Source: Botryosphaeria dothidea
Taxonomy: Eukaryota; Ascomycota; Dothideomycetes; Botryosphaeriales; Botryosphaeriaceae
Length of the DNA: 64,000 nucleotides
Direction: 5' to 3'
Assembly: GCA_011503125.2 (NCBI GenBank)
Contig: WWBZ02000040.1
Coordinates: forward strand, 1,550,001-1,614,000
Both the position numbers and the translations under genes were made by a program. The notes beneath the pieces were generated by a model that was not told the origin of the DNA, did not search any database, and saw nothing but the letters and a program-made list of their open reading frames with translations. Numbering within the stretch: the first letter of the stretch is position 1; every line of letters starts with the position of its first letter. Below are positions 35,331 to 47,336 of the stretch, in pieces.

Positions 35331-36750
35331 TTATTGGGACGCGGGCATCTCCTCGAACATTGCGCCGTCGATGAACTTGGCCCATTCGTTCCCGGGTGTA
35401 ATTAGGCCCGAGCTGCCTTGCTGGCTGGTTTGACGAGACATGCTGAGCCCCTTGGTGGGATCCTGGAAACCCCCATCATATCCAAAGGTGGAGGTGAGTG
35501 TCGAGGACATGCCATCGGATGCCGTGGGTTGCAAGGCTGCGTTACTACTGTAACTCGAGTTCTCCGGGTTGATATCCATGGCTGGTGCACTCGAAGGAGC
35601 AAGTGTCTGATTCATGCCCTGTGAGGATGCCTGTTGAAGACGGGCCTTCGCAGACAAATTGGGATTGTAGTTGTAGAACGGCTGAGGCACCATCTCGCTG
35701 TTTGCCATAAACATGGCTGTCTGAGGATCATTGGAATCAAAGGTAGGACCGAGCATCTGCTGTGTCTCTGCCGGGAGAGCCATGGAGAAAGGGCTGAAAT
35801 TCAGGTTCGCTGAACTAGGATCGAAGTTGTTGAGACTGAAACTGGGGTTGAAAATGAACGGCGCGTGTGCAGACTGAGGCGTAGGCATTGACGTGTATGG
35901 CGACTGCGCATTCTCGTAGCCTACCGGTGACGACTGCGCTGATGAATCCGTAGGGGTCTCGGTCTGTGTGATACCGCCCTGAGCGCTCTGCGCACGTGTT
36001 GCCGTCGGCGACAGTGATACGTCCCGCACAGACTGAACAGGCATCGACATTCGCCGTTGCTGATCTTCAGGCTTTAATGAGTCAGCCCGCGCGGCAGAGG
36101 GGCCGGCAGACTGCGGGTAGTTGGAATCGTGCGGTGCAGCAAAGGACTGAGACCGTTGGTGCTGAGGAGACCTCGGTTGCGGCTGAGGAGACGGGTACGG
36201 TGCCTGGCGGAAGGATTGAGGTGACCTGTGAATCATCTGCGGAGGCAGCATCTGCTGTTGGTATGGCGGCTGGTGCATCATCATCTGTGGTGCGAAATGG
36301 GGCGCATTAGGGTAACCATGGCCGAAGCCGCTCATGAAAGTTTGATCGAGCAAGGCCTGTCGGCCTGCCTGGTGTGTTGCTAGGTATGCATGCAGCTTGC
36401 GGTTGAACTCGGCTGAGTTGGTCTGCAGATGGGCCGTGAGTCTGCGGTACTGCGCGGGAAGGTCATCGTCCTCTTCTTCGTACATCTCCTCATTCACCAC
36501 ATCTTGCTCGGTAACACGTAATGCGCGACCAGTGCGCTTCTTGTGGATCTCCGATGCTCTCCGCGCAGACTCAATGCGGGCCTCCAGACTGCGGTCACTT
36601 CGCCGCGAGGCAGCAATGTATGCTCTGGGAGAGATTAGAAACTTGAGGGCGTGAAGCGCGGGCTGGGTCGACTAACCTCTCCTGGTTCTCCTCGTGGGTC
36701 CTCTCAGTCTTCACGGGCTTCGCCGTGGATACAGTACGAACCGGCGGCAT
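35331..36750 (-). CDS. Conserved-looking fungal protein with Gln/Pro/Met-rich tail, unknown function
   Basis: Exons 36750-36677 and 36624-35331 around a 52-bp intron give 455 residues. The start MPPVRTVSTAKPVKTERTHE fits the splice that produces ENQERAYIAASRRSDRS. Residues about 20-110 look structured and helical: RRSDRSLEARIESARRASEI, KKRTGRALRVTEQDVVNEEM, an acidic EEEDDD, then DLPAQYRRLTAHLQTNSAEF and FNRKLHAYLATHQAGRQALL. The remainder is low-complexity (QMMMHQPPYQQQMLPPQM, Ser/Gln/Asn-rich), resembling transcriptional activation or condensate-forming regions. There is no DNA-binding motif, signal peptide or membrane segment. I do not recognise the family; a nuclear regulatory role would be inference only. 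Confidence 0.8.
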
Positions 36751-39700
36751 GGTCCAGCGAGATGGGGGCTTGTATATTCCAACAAGCTTTGATGGCTCCT
36801 GGGAAAGATGAAGCGAGACCAGGGCAGCGGAGGCAGGCGGATGGTCTGTGTATGAGAGATTTGGAGACGAGGGTCTGGGGGATGAGCGTCAAGGAACGAC
36901 TGATATCGAACCCAGGTGCTCCCACGCGAAGGGAGTATTGAGTGGCAAAGCTTTGGTGGTAGGAGAGCGGGGGAGGCACCCCAGTTAAGTTGTGAGAGTT
37001 GAAGCCGGGCTGTGGTTGGGCCGACCAGGCAAATCAAACGGGACAAAAAGCAAAAAGCGGAACAGAGTGAGCTGAGGTAGCGATGTACCTGGCTGAGTCG
37101 GAGCTGGCCTCTTATTAATTGGATGGAGGCAGTGCGCGAGCGATTCTGGAAATTCGATGGGAACAGGCAATAGTTGGGGCTGTGGGTGGCAGCGATCGAG
37201 CGCTGGACAGGCTCTTGTACGATGGGCGCGGAGGCGCTGGCAATCGGGGCGGGCGGAGTTAAGTGAGTGGCGCTGTCCGGCGGGAGAGCTTTGGGCACAG
37301 CGTGCGTGCGGAGCTGCCTCGCAAAGCTGGGCAACGAGAACGACGGCGACGCGAACTGCCGGCCTGCCACACCAGGGGCGGGGCGACGCTGGGCTGCGGG
37401 TGCGCTAGCAAGTAGGGGCGACTACTAGAGTGGATGCGGACCGGAGATCAGTTGCAGCGAGGAGCGACTATGGCGGTGGTGCTGATGAGTGGTGGTGGCC
37501 GAGGTGCGCAGCGAGCAGCGGGTGGGCGGCGGGCGATGGGCGCGAGGGCACATAAAGCCGGGGGGATTGGCAAGCAACGCGTCGACAGCAGGCGGCGCTA
37601 CCGGTAGCAACCAACGTCGGACGGGACGCAGGCGCCCCGCCGCGCGTGTAGAGCGCTGTGACTGTTGCTGCTGGGCTGGCGGACGGGCGGGCGGGCATTC
37701 GGGGCTAGGCGGGCGCGAAACCCCCTCGGCGCGCCGCCAGCCCGCGCGCGCGATCGAAGCCGCCGTCCCGCGCTAAGATCTTGTGCCCCGTGCGAGCATG
37801 GGATTCTCGATTGGCGAGCTCGCAGGCCGCTGCCACCGCTGCGTCATGCTGACTTTCCATCCGGTGTCTGGAGCCTACGCGTGGGCGACGGCGGCACCCT
37901 GGCGGCGCGCGGCAGCGCCCAGCGGCAGCTGCGAGAGAGCATGCGTCCGCGCGGATCCCTAACGTCGCAGACAGGAGTCGGGTCCGCCGCTCGGCTGCCG
38001 CTCTGTGCAGAACACACTCACTCACAAGCAGCAACGCACCGGGTCCCGGGGTAGCGGGCCAAAGTGCGCCTAGCTGCAAGGCCTTTCCAGCCGGCTGGCA
38101 GGCCATGCGTTTTGGCAACGTGCGTGCTGCGTATTGCGCGTAGATTGGCAAACGTAGCCATCGCCCCCAACCAGTCCCCGATCGGCCTGCGCGCTGCCAC
38201 AAGAGGCTGTCAGCCAGATACGCGAGAACTCTATCTGCCCTGGGATCTCGATCTGGGCCATCGTCCACACCTCCCGATGCCCCTCGGAGCGACGCTGCGC
38301 CCTCCGATTTGGCTTGTGGAACGCGCCACTCCTGTCGCTCCTGGCTCACCACCGTCTAGCTCTCCCGGCCGCCTACCAGACCCCGATGGCCACTATCGCG
38401 CACCTTTCGTCATGTCTTCACGGCTGAGGCTCCGCGGACAGCGTGCCCGGGGTCCAGAGTCCAGGGCAGCCGATCAACAGAGAGTCGGCCGTTCTCTTCT
38501 GTCAGGACGTTGACACAACAACAAATAGGTGCGAATAAACTCGCGCCTACACGTAAAGCAACCTAAAGCTCGGGCGGACCTAGTGGAAGGCGCTGGGAAG
38601 GTGCGTCACTCGTTCCAGGCCCTTACCCTCCGCATGCCCGCGCGCGCTGGGGCCGTCTAGCGCTCAAGCAGCTCTCCCTTCTGATGCTCCTCGGGGTCTT
38701 TCTTGTCTGCGGCGCACCGGCCATCAGTCGACGCCGTGCCGGCATTTTTATCCACGGTGTGAGGGAAACTGATTGTTGGTGTCGTTGTCCTCGCAGCGTC
38801 TCATGTGGCGTTTGCGTTACTGTGACGTAGCCGTTCCCCTGCCGTGCCGTCGAGCTGTTGTCTGGACGCCGCCGTTCACTAATGCCGTTGCTAATCTAGC
38901 TAGGGCGACCTGCACGCACTAGGCCAGTGCGGGCAGGGGAGCAGTGCTTTGCAGTTGCACTGCCATCTCCGTCGATGCTAGATCTCACCCAACTGGCCGA
39001 TCGCCGAGACACCAGATTTCCCATGTCCAAACGTGCCGAGGCCCCCTTGACGGCTCGCGACATGCCTGCCCGAGCCGGACCCCGCCAGCTGGGACCTGGG
39101 ACACCCGCCGCGTGCCCTGCAACTAATCCACTATTCGCCCGCCTCCCTGCAACAGAAGTTCGCAACCACCTCCGTCATTCTACCATGGCTCAACGGTCGC
39201 GCGCGGGCTGCCCCGTCCCTCCATCCTACGCCGAATCATCTCTGACACCGGGCCCACGCCTGCTGCTCTCACTATTCCTTCCATTCTGTTGAAGAGGGGG
39301 CAGCCGTCTTTGCCGAAACCCTGTCAGCCTTCTTATCGGTTGAAACTACTGCTGCTGACAGGCTCGCCCGCGTAATCGGTGCATGCGCAGTTTCTCAGCC
39401 AATCCGAGACTGCGTGTTTGCCTCCAGGGAGGTTGCTCCAAAGTCCTGCCCAATGGCCGTTTAGCCGAGGCTCCAAACCTGGGCCTGGGGCTCAATTCTC
39501 CGGGCCCACGCCCACCAGGTTATCTCAACCTCCCAATCTCTCTCAGCAAGGGACAGCCCACGCGCCACCTTCAGATTGATCCCCTGCTGCGCGTGCTCCC
39601 CTCGCTGGAGGCATGAGGAATTCCAGGAAAAAGTGCGCCTCTGTGCCGCCATCCCGAATTCCACCCGTGCCAGAAAAGGTAAGCAGTGCGAATGCAGCAG

Positions 39701-41857
39701 CACAGCACGGCAGAGACTCCAGAAAGTTGAGCCGGCCATGAGTTATTCTCCCGTAAATTTGCATGTTTCGCTGCCCGTCCGAGCCCGGATACTGATGCAG
39801 TTCGAACGGCCCGTTGCTGCAAGTTAGCCGATGTTGTCCTTCATGCCGGAGCAAGATCATGCACGAAATATTTATTACTCTGCCGGTCTCTAGGGTCTGA
39901 CACGTCCATCTGGGCTCCGATCGTACCTTTGTGGCTGTCATATCACTAGCTCAACGTCAGCACTCTAACATGACCCACAGATTTCAGCGAAACAGAGCCG
40001 GTGTTGATGTGGTACGGTGGCAACTGGCACGAGACGGCCCCGGGACACCATTAAAGACCCTGCAGCTGCTGAACCTGAACATTACAAAGCCGAGATTCGC
40101 GAGCTGCAGTAACACCGTCGGCGCTCTCGGCTAGTTCTTCCAGGATCGTCATCCCTTCCGGACAGTATTCCAGGTTGCGGGGGGTTCTACGTGCATGTAA
40201 TTCTTATTTCATTGTCACCCGACTGTACCCGACACTGCTGTCAGGCCATGATTTGAAAGCAGTTATCACTTCTCCGGAACTCCCTTCCAAGTTGATTCAT
40301 CCTCCGAAGCTGTATCAGCACTTATATCAAGGTCACCGCCAGCTATGGTACGTGGTCCAGAGTTCCTTCGACACACAGTAAGTTGCCGTCAGCAAACTTT
40401 AACTTTATTGCTGCACCGGAGTCGGAACTCCCCACCACCCCGCGATCATGCCCCCTTCGTCACAGTCCAATCGCTACTGTTCGCTCATCTATAGGGCCGA
40501 AGGGCAACGGGAGGAGGTGGCGAAAACGGCCGCGGTGCCAATCCTGAGCCACCACCCAAGGAACGCAACCGCACCACCATCACCTAGGCGAGCAAATAGC
40601 GATTTGGCAACGGCTCTGCATACCCTATCTTGATGGCGCGCATGCATGTTTTGCGGCGTTCCGGAACCGCAGTTCCCGAGGTTATTGTTCCTTGCCCACT
40701 CGTGGCCGGACCCTCAGGGTTCACAATTTCCAAATAATTAAGCGATGCCGGGGCTGGCGGTGGCAGTGAAGGTGGAGGTGGCGGTGGTGAGACTTCCAGT
40801 CGTGGAACCGCACTCCACGACCTCTTTTTGCAACCTTTCCCCGGCACGGACGGCTTTGAAGCTGTGAGGGTGAGACATCGCCACGCCGGAACGCGGGGAG
40901 ACGAACAGTCGGTTCGTTCGAGTAACGTGCCGTCCCCAACTCCACTAATTGCGTGGGGTTGATGCACGCCCGTTTCCGTCTCCGGTTGATTGGAGGAAGT
41001 GCTTCCGTTGAAGATAAAACGTCTCCCCGCTTTTTTCCCTCTGCGTGTGTGGGTTTCTGTACCTGAATTTAGAAATCCTTCGAGCCCGTTTCTACAAACT
41101 CCACTGCCCTTCTCTTGCAACGGCCAATGATGCTTATCTACGGAACCTTTTCCGGACTGTGCTTCGTGCCGTCCCCGTTGCGATAGGCTTGCTCTAGCAC
41201 GATTAAGGAGTGGTTTTCCCTTGCGTCGTTCGACAGTGCCGGATTTTCCTCAAAGAAGGATCTGGTGGAGTTGTTGTTTTCAATCCTCCCCGCGGCTGCT
41301 AGGTTTCCTGCTTCTGAACATCTGGAACTCGAAGCGGGCTGTGCTTACAGCCGCTTCCTAGAATTCGAAGGATGCGGGCCAAGCTTCAGGAAATGACCCC
41401 CAGATGGATTTGTCCGGGCTGGATAATCCGGACTCGGCCGTTTGGACCTGCGCACCTTGCCACTTACTGATGACGACCTCCAGTGTCTGCTTCTGATGGC
41501 TTTTCTTCGACGTGCCACGTTTAGTCAGTCACATGTCAGTGCATTTGTGGCTGCTCGTCCACACTGTCAAAGGCCTAATCCGGCGGCATGGTCAATCTAT
41601 TCTGGCTTGCGGAAGTCGTCCCGTAGCGTGCACACGTAAATTGCCAGGAAAAAAAGGTTCACTTAAGGTAACAATTGTCAATGATAGGAGTATAGATTGC
41701 AAAGTGTCTAAAATACGTAGCAAGTTCAAAATGCAAAAAGGAACGCAAACGACAGAAGAGCAAAAGGCTAAACAAGCAAGGCGATAAGGATGCTTTTGTT
41801 CTCGCAGCGGTGGCGAACTCAGGTCAGCAGTGTTGAGCACTACTCCGAGATGTTTCA
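36751..41857. other. About 5.1 kb without a supported gene, partly GC-rich
   Basis: 36,751-37,400 would be the promoter/leader of the minus-strand gene. 37,400-38,500 is strongly GC- and CpG-rich on inspection, with alternating purine/pyrimidine runs (CGCGCGCG near 37,745). Open frames appear on both strands there, as GC-rich sequence tends to produce by chance. I see no domain in any of them. 38,500-41,857 is of mixed composition, with nothing recognised. Confidence 0.5.
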
Positions 41858-42209
41858 CCAGTCATAGCACTCACAAGTAGAGGAAGAACCTCCATAGTTC
41901 ATGCCGCACATGGAGCACCTGTTCATGTCAACGGGCTGGTCAGCGGTAGATGAACCCATAGTGAAGGTAAGCTCGTCTGGGTTGGGGCCTGCGGAAGAGG
42001 ATTTGTGCAGCTTGATCACAACGGAAGACGTCAAAGCTGGACCGGTGATCCGTGGCATGCAGTGAAGCTGTTGTCTGGTCGGATGTCGGACAGAATACAG
42101 GTGCTAATATAGTGGCAAATGTAAAAGACACAGTATACTGATAGTGTGAGCGGAGAGCGAGTGCCAAGGCGGATACTTTTTCTCGAGGATGGTAGTTGGG
42201 GCAGTCCAT
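41858..42209 (-). CDS. Doubtful small Cys-containing protein (80 aa), two exons
   Basis: Possible exons 42209-42177 and 42067-41858 around a 109-bp GT-AG intron give MDCPNYHPREKLHCMPRITG followed by a Ser/Thr region, then a C-terminal CSMCG...CECYDW and a stop. Two CxxC/CxC pairs could bind zinc or form disulphides; no signal peptide is present. A different frame upstream (AYIEGHNISSWTAPTTILEK) is also open, so the 5' structure may be wrong. No family is recognised. It may be a chance frame. Confidence 0.25.
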
Positions 42210-42919
42210 GAGGAAATGTTGTGTCCCTCAATGTAGGCGGGCTTCCTACAATGTCTTTGTCTTCCAGTTCAGGTAAATTCGTTCATTGATTTCACATCTG
42301 AGAACAGTGCTTGTCTGGCTTTCGAACCGTTCTCCAGCCTTAGGCAGAAACGAAAGAAAACAGTCAGTACTTCGGACGATGGTATGCAATGCTCTTACTC
42401 ACAATCGGATACAGGTGATCCTTAGGCATATTAAGAAATAGCAAGGGGCTCTCTATGCCATACTCATATGGTTTTACAATCAGAGCATATCATCGTTTCT
42501 GATGCTGCGCCCGCGAGTGAAGGGAACTTCAGGTGCGCGGCAGAGGTCCATGGAGTCTTCGCGATTTCAGAGTACTTCGGCCCTTCCCATTCTTGCTAGC
42601 CAGCTTGCTGCTGAGATGCACCTGCTCAAGTGTCGCGAGCTTCCTATACGGAGAAGTGCCTCTTTCTTCGAATCCGCGGGTCTTCCCACACCCAGACCGG
42701 ACGACTCCCTGTGGGTACCATGACTCCTTTGGTTTCCGGCACTTCGCGCTTGCCTTGTACTCAACACGACACCGTGCCTATGTTTACGCTCCAAGAAGAA
42801 ACTGCCCCGCAGCTTGATTGCTCGTGTATCCAAGGCCGCTGCCTTTACAATCTCTCCATCTCCTCTCCTACACCATCGTTCATCTACCATCGTCTTTTCA
42901 CAGCCTTCTTCAACGCAAC

Positions 42920-43048
42920 CAGAGTGGCGTCCGTCCCGTCTCGTCATTCTTAATAAGCATCCGTCATTCGCCGTCGGTGCCAATGACGGTGAATGACGAC
43001 AAATGACGGACGAATTTTCTATGACGAGACGAGACGGACGCCACCCTG
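42920..43048. mobile_element. hAT-type MITE, 129 bp
   Basis: Terminal inverted repeats of 28 bp (42920-42947 and 43021-43048) match at 26 positions; both mismatches are transitions. They start CAG(A/G)GTGGCGTCC and are flanked by a perfect 8-bp target duplication AACGCAAC (42912-42919 and 43049-43056). An 8-bp duplication with CAG(A/G)G ends is characteristic of the hAT superfamily. There is no coding capacity. The inner region has further inverted copies of CCGTCATT/AATGACGG, so the whole element could fold into a long hairpin. Confidence 0.92.
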
Positions 43049-43056
43049 AACGCAAC

Positions 43057-44079
43057 TCATGTCCATCAGACCAACCCTCAGACCCCTCCATATGCAAGAT
43101 CGAGTGACCTTTGGACCTCAGTACGCGCCTTTCACGTTCTCCTCATCGGACGGGATCCCCGCCTGGTTTGGTTTCGGACTTGGCGTCTTCATCACCGGTC
43201 GCGGATTTCTCTCCACACCACATTCGACATTTGCAAACCGGGACAATAACAAGTAAGAAAAAGGTGAGTGGAGATGAGGAGACTCTGCACATTCACTGAT
43301 GACGATCACTCATGGTTTCCCTATGCTCCACTCACTCAGTCGCGCAAGCGGCTGAAATTCCACGCTTCTTATAGGGTTTCGGCGCTCCAATGTTCCGGTT
43401 CGCTGACGACCCTGCTTCGCTGTCGACCACGGGTTTGTGGGACCCTGTTCCCTTGTCATCGTCGATACCACACACTCTGCAGTCGACATTCTGCACAATT
43501 ATTGCTGATCGGAGCGTCGCTATTCGCTTAACGTTGCGTGGTCTCCACCAGGGCCAGGGTTGACATCGCTTGGTGGGTGTTGCAGAGAACGGAGGGAATG
43601 GCGGAACCAGTTGTTGGGCAAGGACAGACATCGCTGGTGTGTGGTAGAAATGAGGCCTCTGGATGAAAGCTCTGGTAGAATGACGAATGCAAATTTTCTT
43701 TCCTCTGCTGCCATACTACCGTCTTCTCGTGTCCTCAATTGCAAAAGTGACCACTCACCTTCTCAAAGTCCTCCTTCGAGCTCTATGGGTACTGGTTTTT
43801 CAATTGAAAGACATTCCTTCACCCCTAAGACCCACGGCGCCATTGCAAACCCCAGCTCTTTCCTTGTCAGTGCGCCCGTGATTTTCCGGCTTAAGTAAGA
43901 GTGAGTCCACGCGATTCAAATCATTCGAGTAGCTTTCATTAATTAATGCTCAGGGATGAACTTCCCCCCCCAAGCAAATGTCATGAAAATAAAGCCTTTA
44001 AGGGACAGTGCACGGGAACTGGGTATTAATCTATCACAGGCAAATCGTCTAGAAGTAGGGGCACCGCACTGTATTACAT
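43057..44079. other. Intergenic, no supported gene
   Basis: About 1 kb between the MITE and the 3' end of the carrier gene. Overlapping short frames on both strands have no recognisable motif. Confidence 0.5.
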
Positions 44080-45431
44080 CTAGCTTATCAGACGCATCGT
44101 CAACTCGACGCTAAACCCGACGTGTCAGTAAAGAAGATCATTACCCATCAGAGAAATATCATGAAAGAAAAACTTACACAGCAAAAGTACCGGCGCTGAC
44201 GGGCATGGCCCTCAGCAGCGTCGGGCCAATGCCCTTCCAAAAACCACCCATACCCTCCTGCGCCCACGTCTTCGCGAAGCAATCTCTCATGCTGGCGAAG
44301 CGCTGGCTGGCGCCGAAGCCATCGCTCTGCATCTTGCTCTTGACGACATCGAAGGGGTAGCTGGACAGCCAGAGCGCCTCGCCGGCCAGGCCGCCGTACA
44401 GAGCGACCTTGGGGGTAGAGACATCCTTGCGGTCGATCTTGTTACGCTTGGCGTCGAGGTTCATCAGGTACTCGAAAGTCAGGAACCACACGCCGTACGC
44501 CTGGGCCTCACGGAGGATGGTGACGGCCTCGCCGCGGTAGAGGCCGCGCAGCACACCTTCGTGGGCGGACAGCTTGCGCACGCAGTCGAGCGGCCCGGAG
44601 TACAGGCGCGCGGCGCCGTGCGGCTGGGTCTGCAGCCGGATACGCACGTGCTCGATGGGCCCCGAGATGACCGAGTTGGCGACGCCGGCGAATGCGCCGG
44701 CGGTGTAGTACTGGCCGTACGACAGATCCGGCTTGGCGGTCGGTCCCCTTGCCAGGTTCCGAGCCTCGAAGGCACGGCGGGCGTAGTGGAAGGCGCCGAA
44801 TTGGATGGAGACCTGGGATAGTACGTGAGCAGAGCTGGGGCATTGTGGTTGACTTCGACAGAATAGGAAAATGATATATGGAACTTGAGAGAGGTGTTGA
44901 AAGTGGGGGAATAAAGAAGGTTCAAACTACTCACACATGCGCCGATTCCGATGAGCGGCGTCAAAGTGCCCTTGTAGAACGCAAGAGGCCCCTCATTCTT
45001 CCAGATCTTGGTGCCGCAGTCGAGAGCGCCGGAGTATTGCTCCGACGTCTGAAGACGGACCTTGATGATATCTTTCGAGTCATATCAGTTTGAAGCCTCG
45101 GCGATGAAAATTTGTCAGCCTACATACCAAAAGGTTGACCTGGCAGAGACAGAGGTTAGCATTGATCGAGAAGAAGTGATGCAAGAGCAATTGAGTATAA
45201 TGATCAACGTGATGAGGCGAATTGCACAGCGCATGATAGTAGACGCGCGAGATGAAAATTATGCAGGCTGAATGACGTAGAAGAGAAGATGAAACCGAGA
45301 AGGAGCAGGAAACAAGCGGAGATGGTCTTACCAAGCAGCACCTGAGCAATGCCGCCTGCAGCACCAGCAAACAGGTCCTTCGCAGTCCTGGCGAGGCCGC
45401 CGGACTCCTCAAGCTCCTTCTCGATACCCAT
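44080..45431 (-). CDS. Mitochondrial carrier family protein, Ymc1/Ymc2-like
   Basis: Inner-membrane transporter; yeast Ymc1/Ymc2 are linked to organic/amino acid exchange, including glycine or glutamate. Exons: 45431-45332, 45139-45128 (12 nt), 45071-44935, 44812-44178 and 44110-44080, giving 915 nt and 304 residues, the family's usual size. There are three carrier repeats with signatures QPFDIIKVRLQ (about residues 35-45), GPIEHVRIRLQ and YPFDVVKSKMQ. The Ymc-type block YKGTLTPLIGIGACVSIQFG is present, and the protein ends TFAVVELTMRLIS. The start ATG at 45431 gives MGIEKELEESGGLARTAKDL. The Gln-Pro-Phe of the first signature is carried by the 12-nt microexon; skipping it keeps the frame but deletes the motif. 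The first intron is 192 bp. Confidence 0.9.
45128..45139 (-). other. 12-nt microexon encoding part of the carrier signature
   Basis: On the minus strand the sequence reads CTCTGCCAG, then GTCAACCTTTTG, then GTATGT. The 12 nt have an acceptor and donor on either side and supply GQPFD when joined to both neighbours. All carrier first repeats need this P-x-D motif, so the exon is required. Confidence 0.85.
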
Positions 45432-46004
45432 CGCGACGGGATGAGTCAATGGCGACGCAACAGCAGTGATCCCGGAAGCCTGGGTATAAGAAGGCGGCGC
45501 TCAGGGTCCACTCTCGGTAGTCCAGTGAAGGGCTGCTGATTTATGCGAGGGGCAAGGTTTGAGAGAGTGGGCTCCTCTACATGCAGCACGCGTCCGCGAT
45601 CGGCGTTTTGTTGTTTTGGGAGATGGCGTGCTCCATGTTCGCTTGGCCGCCGCGCTACTGCCGCCTGGCTGCCCCTCGGATGGCGCTGATATTGCCGGCC
45701 TACGAAACAGGTTATGCTCACACACGCCCGTCAATTGACACACCACACCCAGGTGTCCACGACGAGACCTCAAAGGTACTGCGGTTGACCGCGCAGATAC
45801 GCATGGGACCCCAAAAATCCAACCACATAAAAATGCGCAGAACAAAATTGGCTACGTTCGCATCTGGACGGATACTTCGACTCGTCATGCACGGTAAATG
45901 TGCGTTGCATGCTTTTGAGATCGACTTCGTGCTTCTCCACACATGATTTTCGCCTTGCAAATTCTCATTATCATACATGTTTTCTTTTGTACAGAAATTC
46001 CTTT
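45432..46004. other. Short intergenic region between two minus-strand genes
   Basis: Would contain the carrier promoter and leader and the uS2m 3' end. No gene is supported in the 573 bp. Confidence 0.6.
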
Positions 46005-47336
46005 CTATATCGCTTCATGTCCTGACAACCCCGCCGGAGACGACAGGTCCCCCGGTCTTACTACCGGCTTCTCCAGTCTGCCCGCTTCCTGTTTGTTGCT
46101 GGGGGCTTTCGCTTCCGGCCTCTCGAGTTGCACGCGTGACTTGTATGTCACAATTCCGTTACGCGCAGCCTCCAACCGAAGCCGCTGACCCTCCTCACCT
46201 GCTCTCCCAAGTACTCCGGCGATCACATTAGTGCAGCGCAGACTGTAGCACGTAAGTCAGCTATGAAGCACAACGCCTTGCCATGACAGCTTACCTGTCG
46301 TCGTTTGCGGGGATCGGGTAGGTGACCCAAGTAGAGTCCGCATCCGTGTCGATAATGCCAATGGTCGGGATGTGGTTGAGACCGCACTCGTGCAGGAGCA
46401 CGTAGTTCTCGAGCGGATTCAAGCACACGACTAGGTCGGGCCTCAGCACCGGGCGGTCGAGCAGCTGGTCCTGGAACTCTGGCATCTCCCGGTCCATTTC
46501 GTCCACGACCTTAAGCCCGCACCTACCGAGAATCTGCTGGCCATTGGTGATGCTACCCGGGATCCAACGGTCAAACAGATGGCATCCTCTGGCTAGCTGT
46601 GCAGCCTTGACAACGCTCCGCTCCTGGTCATTCCTTGTTCCTACAAACAGAACCAGCCCACCTCTTCTGCAAACCTCTGTCACCACCTTTGCCGCCCGTC
46701 GCAGATGTGCTGCGGTTACGTCCAGCGAGATGATATGAATGCCCTCTCTGATGCCGAAGATGTAGCGCGCATTGGCAGGATTCCAGACGGACGTCGAGTG
46801 GCCGAGGTGTGCCTGCGAGGCAAGAAGTAACTCGAGCGTGACATCCTGCGGCCGAGGCGGGTTCGTGAGCAGCGTGTGCGGTTTGTAGTGCGGCTCGGGC
46901 GTGGAGCCCACGGGGTTGGTGACCCGTTCTACACGTTTTCGCTGTCAATTGTGCATCCACCGCATGGGGAGACGAGCTCAACGTACCCAGGTGCTTTCTG
47001 GCCTGCCAGTTCTCGGCAACGGTAGGATCAGTGATGGCGGCCTGGCGGGCGGCATCCGGGTTGAACGAGGGCACGGGTTGCGGCGTGGAGCTGTTGAGGG
47101 CAGCCTCGATGGAGCGCGTCTCTTTCAGCGAAGTCTCGGCGCTGCGGTCGAGGAAATCGACGTCCGAGGCGAAGAAGCGGCGCCAATGCCGTGCTGGCGC
47201 CGCGGCTGCGGTGGTGGCATGGACGTGGGCAAGGGCGCTGCGACCTGTGGCGAAAATCAGCGATGAGTACTCGACAATTGCGACAGGATGCACGCGCTGA
47301 CTTACCCTGGCGCGCAGCTAGCCGCCGGACAATCAT
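46005..47336 (-). CDS. MRP4: Mitochondrial small-subunit ribosomal protein uS2m (Mrp4)
   Basis: Component of the mitoribosome small subunit, homologous to bacterial S2. Exons: 47336-47306, 47244-46987, 46928-46295 and 46242-46005, giving 1,161 nt and 386 residues; introns are 61, 58 and 52 bp. The N-terminus MIVRRLAARQGRSALAHVHA is basic and acid-free, a mitochondrial presequence. The S2 fold shows LLLASQAHLGHSTSVWNP, YIFGIREGIHIISLDVT, GGLVLFVGTRND, RWIPGSITN, RPDLVVCLNP and IGIIDTDADSTWVTYPIPAN, then NDDSLRCTNVIAGVLGRAGE across the last junction. A fungal-specific tail of about 60 residues follows. It is divergent from wc-1. Confidence 0.93.

Noticed and set aside
37489..38513. Several frames of 95-215 codons on both strands
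   Set aside because: GC-rich sequence lacks stop codons by chance; the products are Arg/Ala/Gly/Pro mixtures without motifs.
46291..46928. uS2m ending shortly after PANDDR
   Set aside because: A normal donor (GTAAGC) follows and splicing gives NDDSLRCTNVIAG, the expected S2 continuation.
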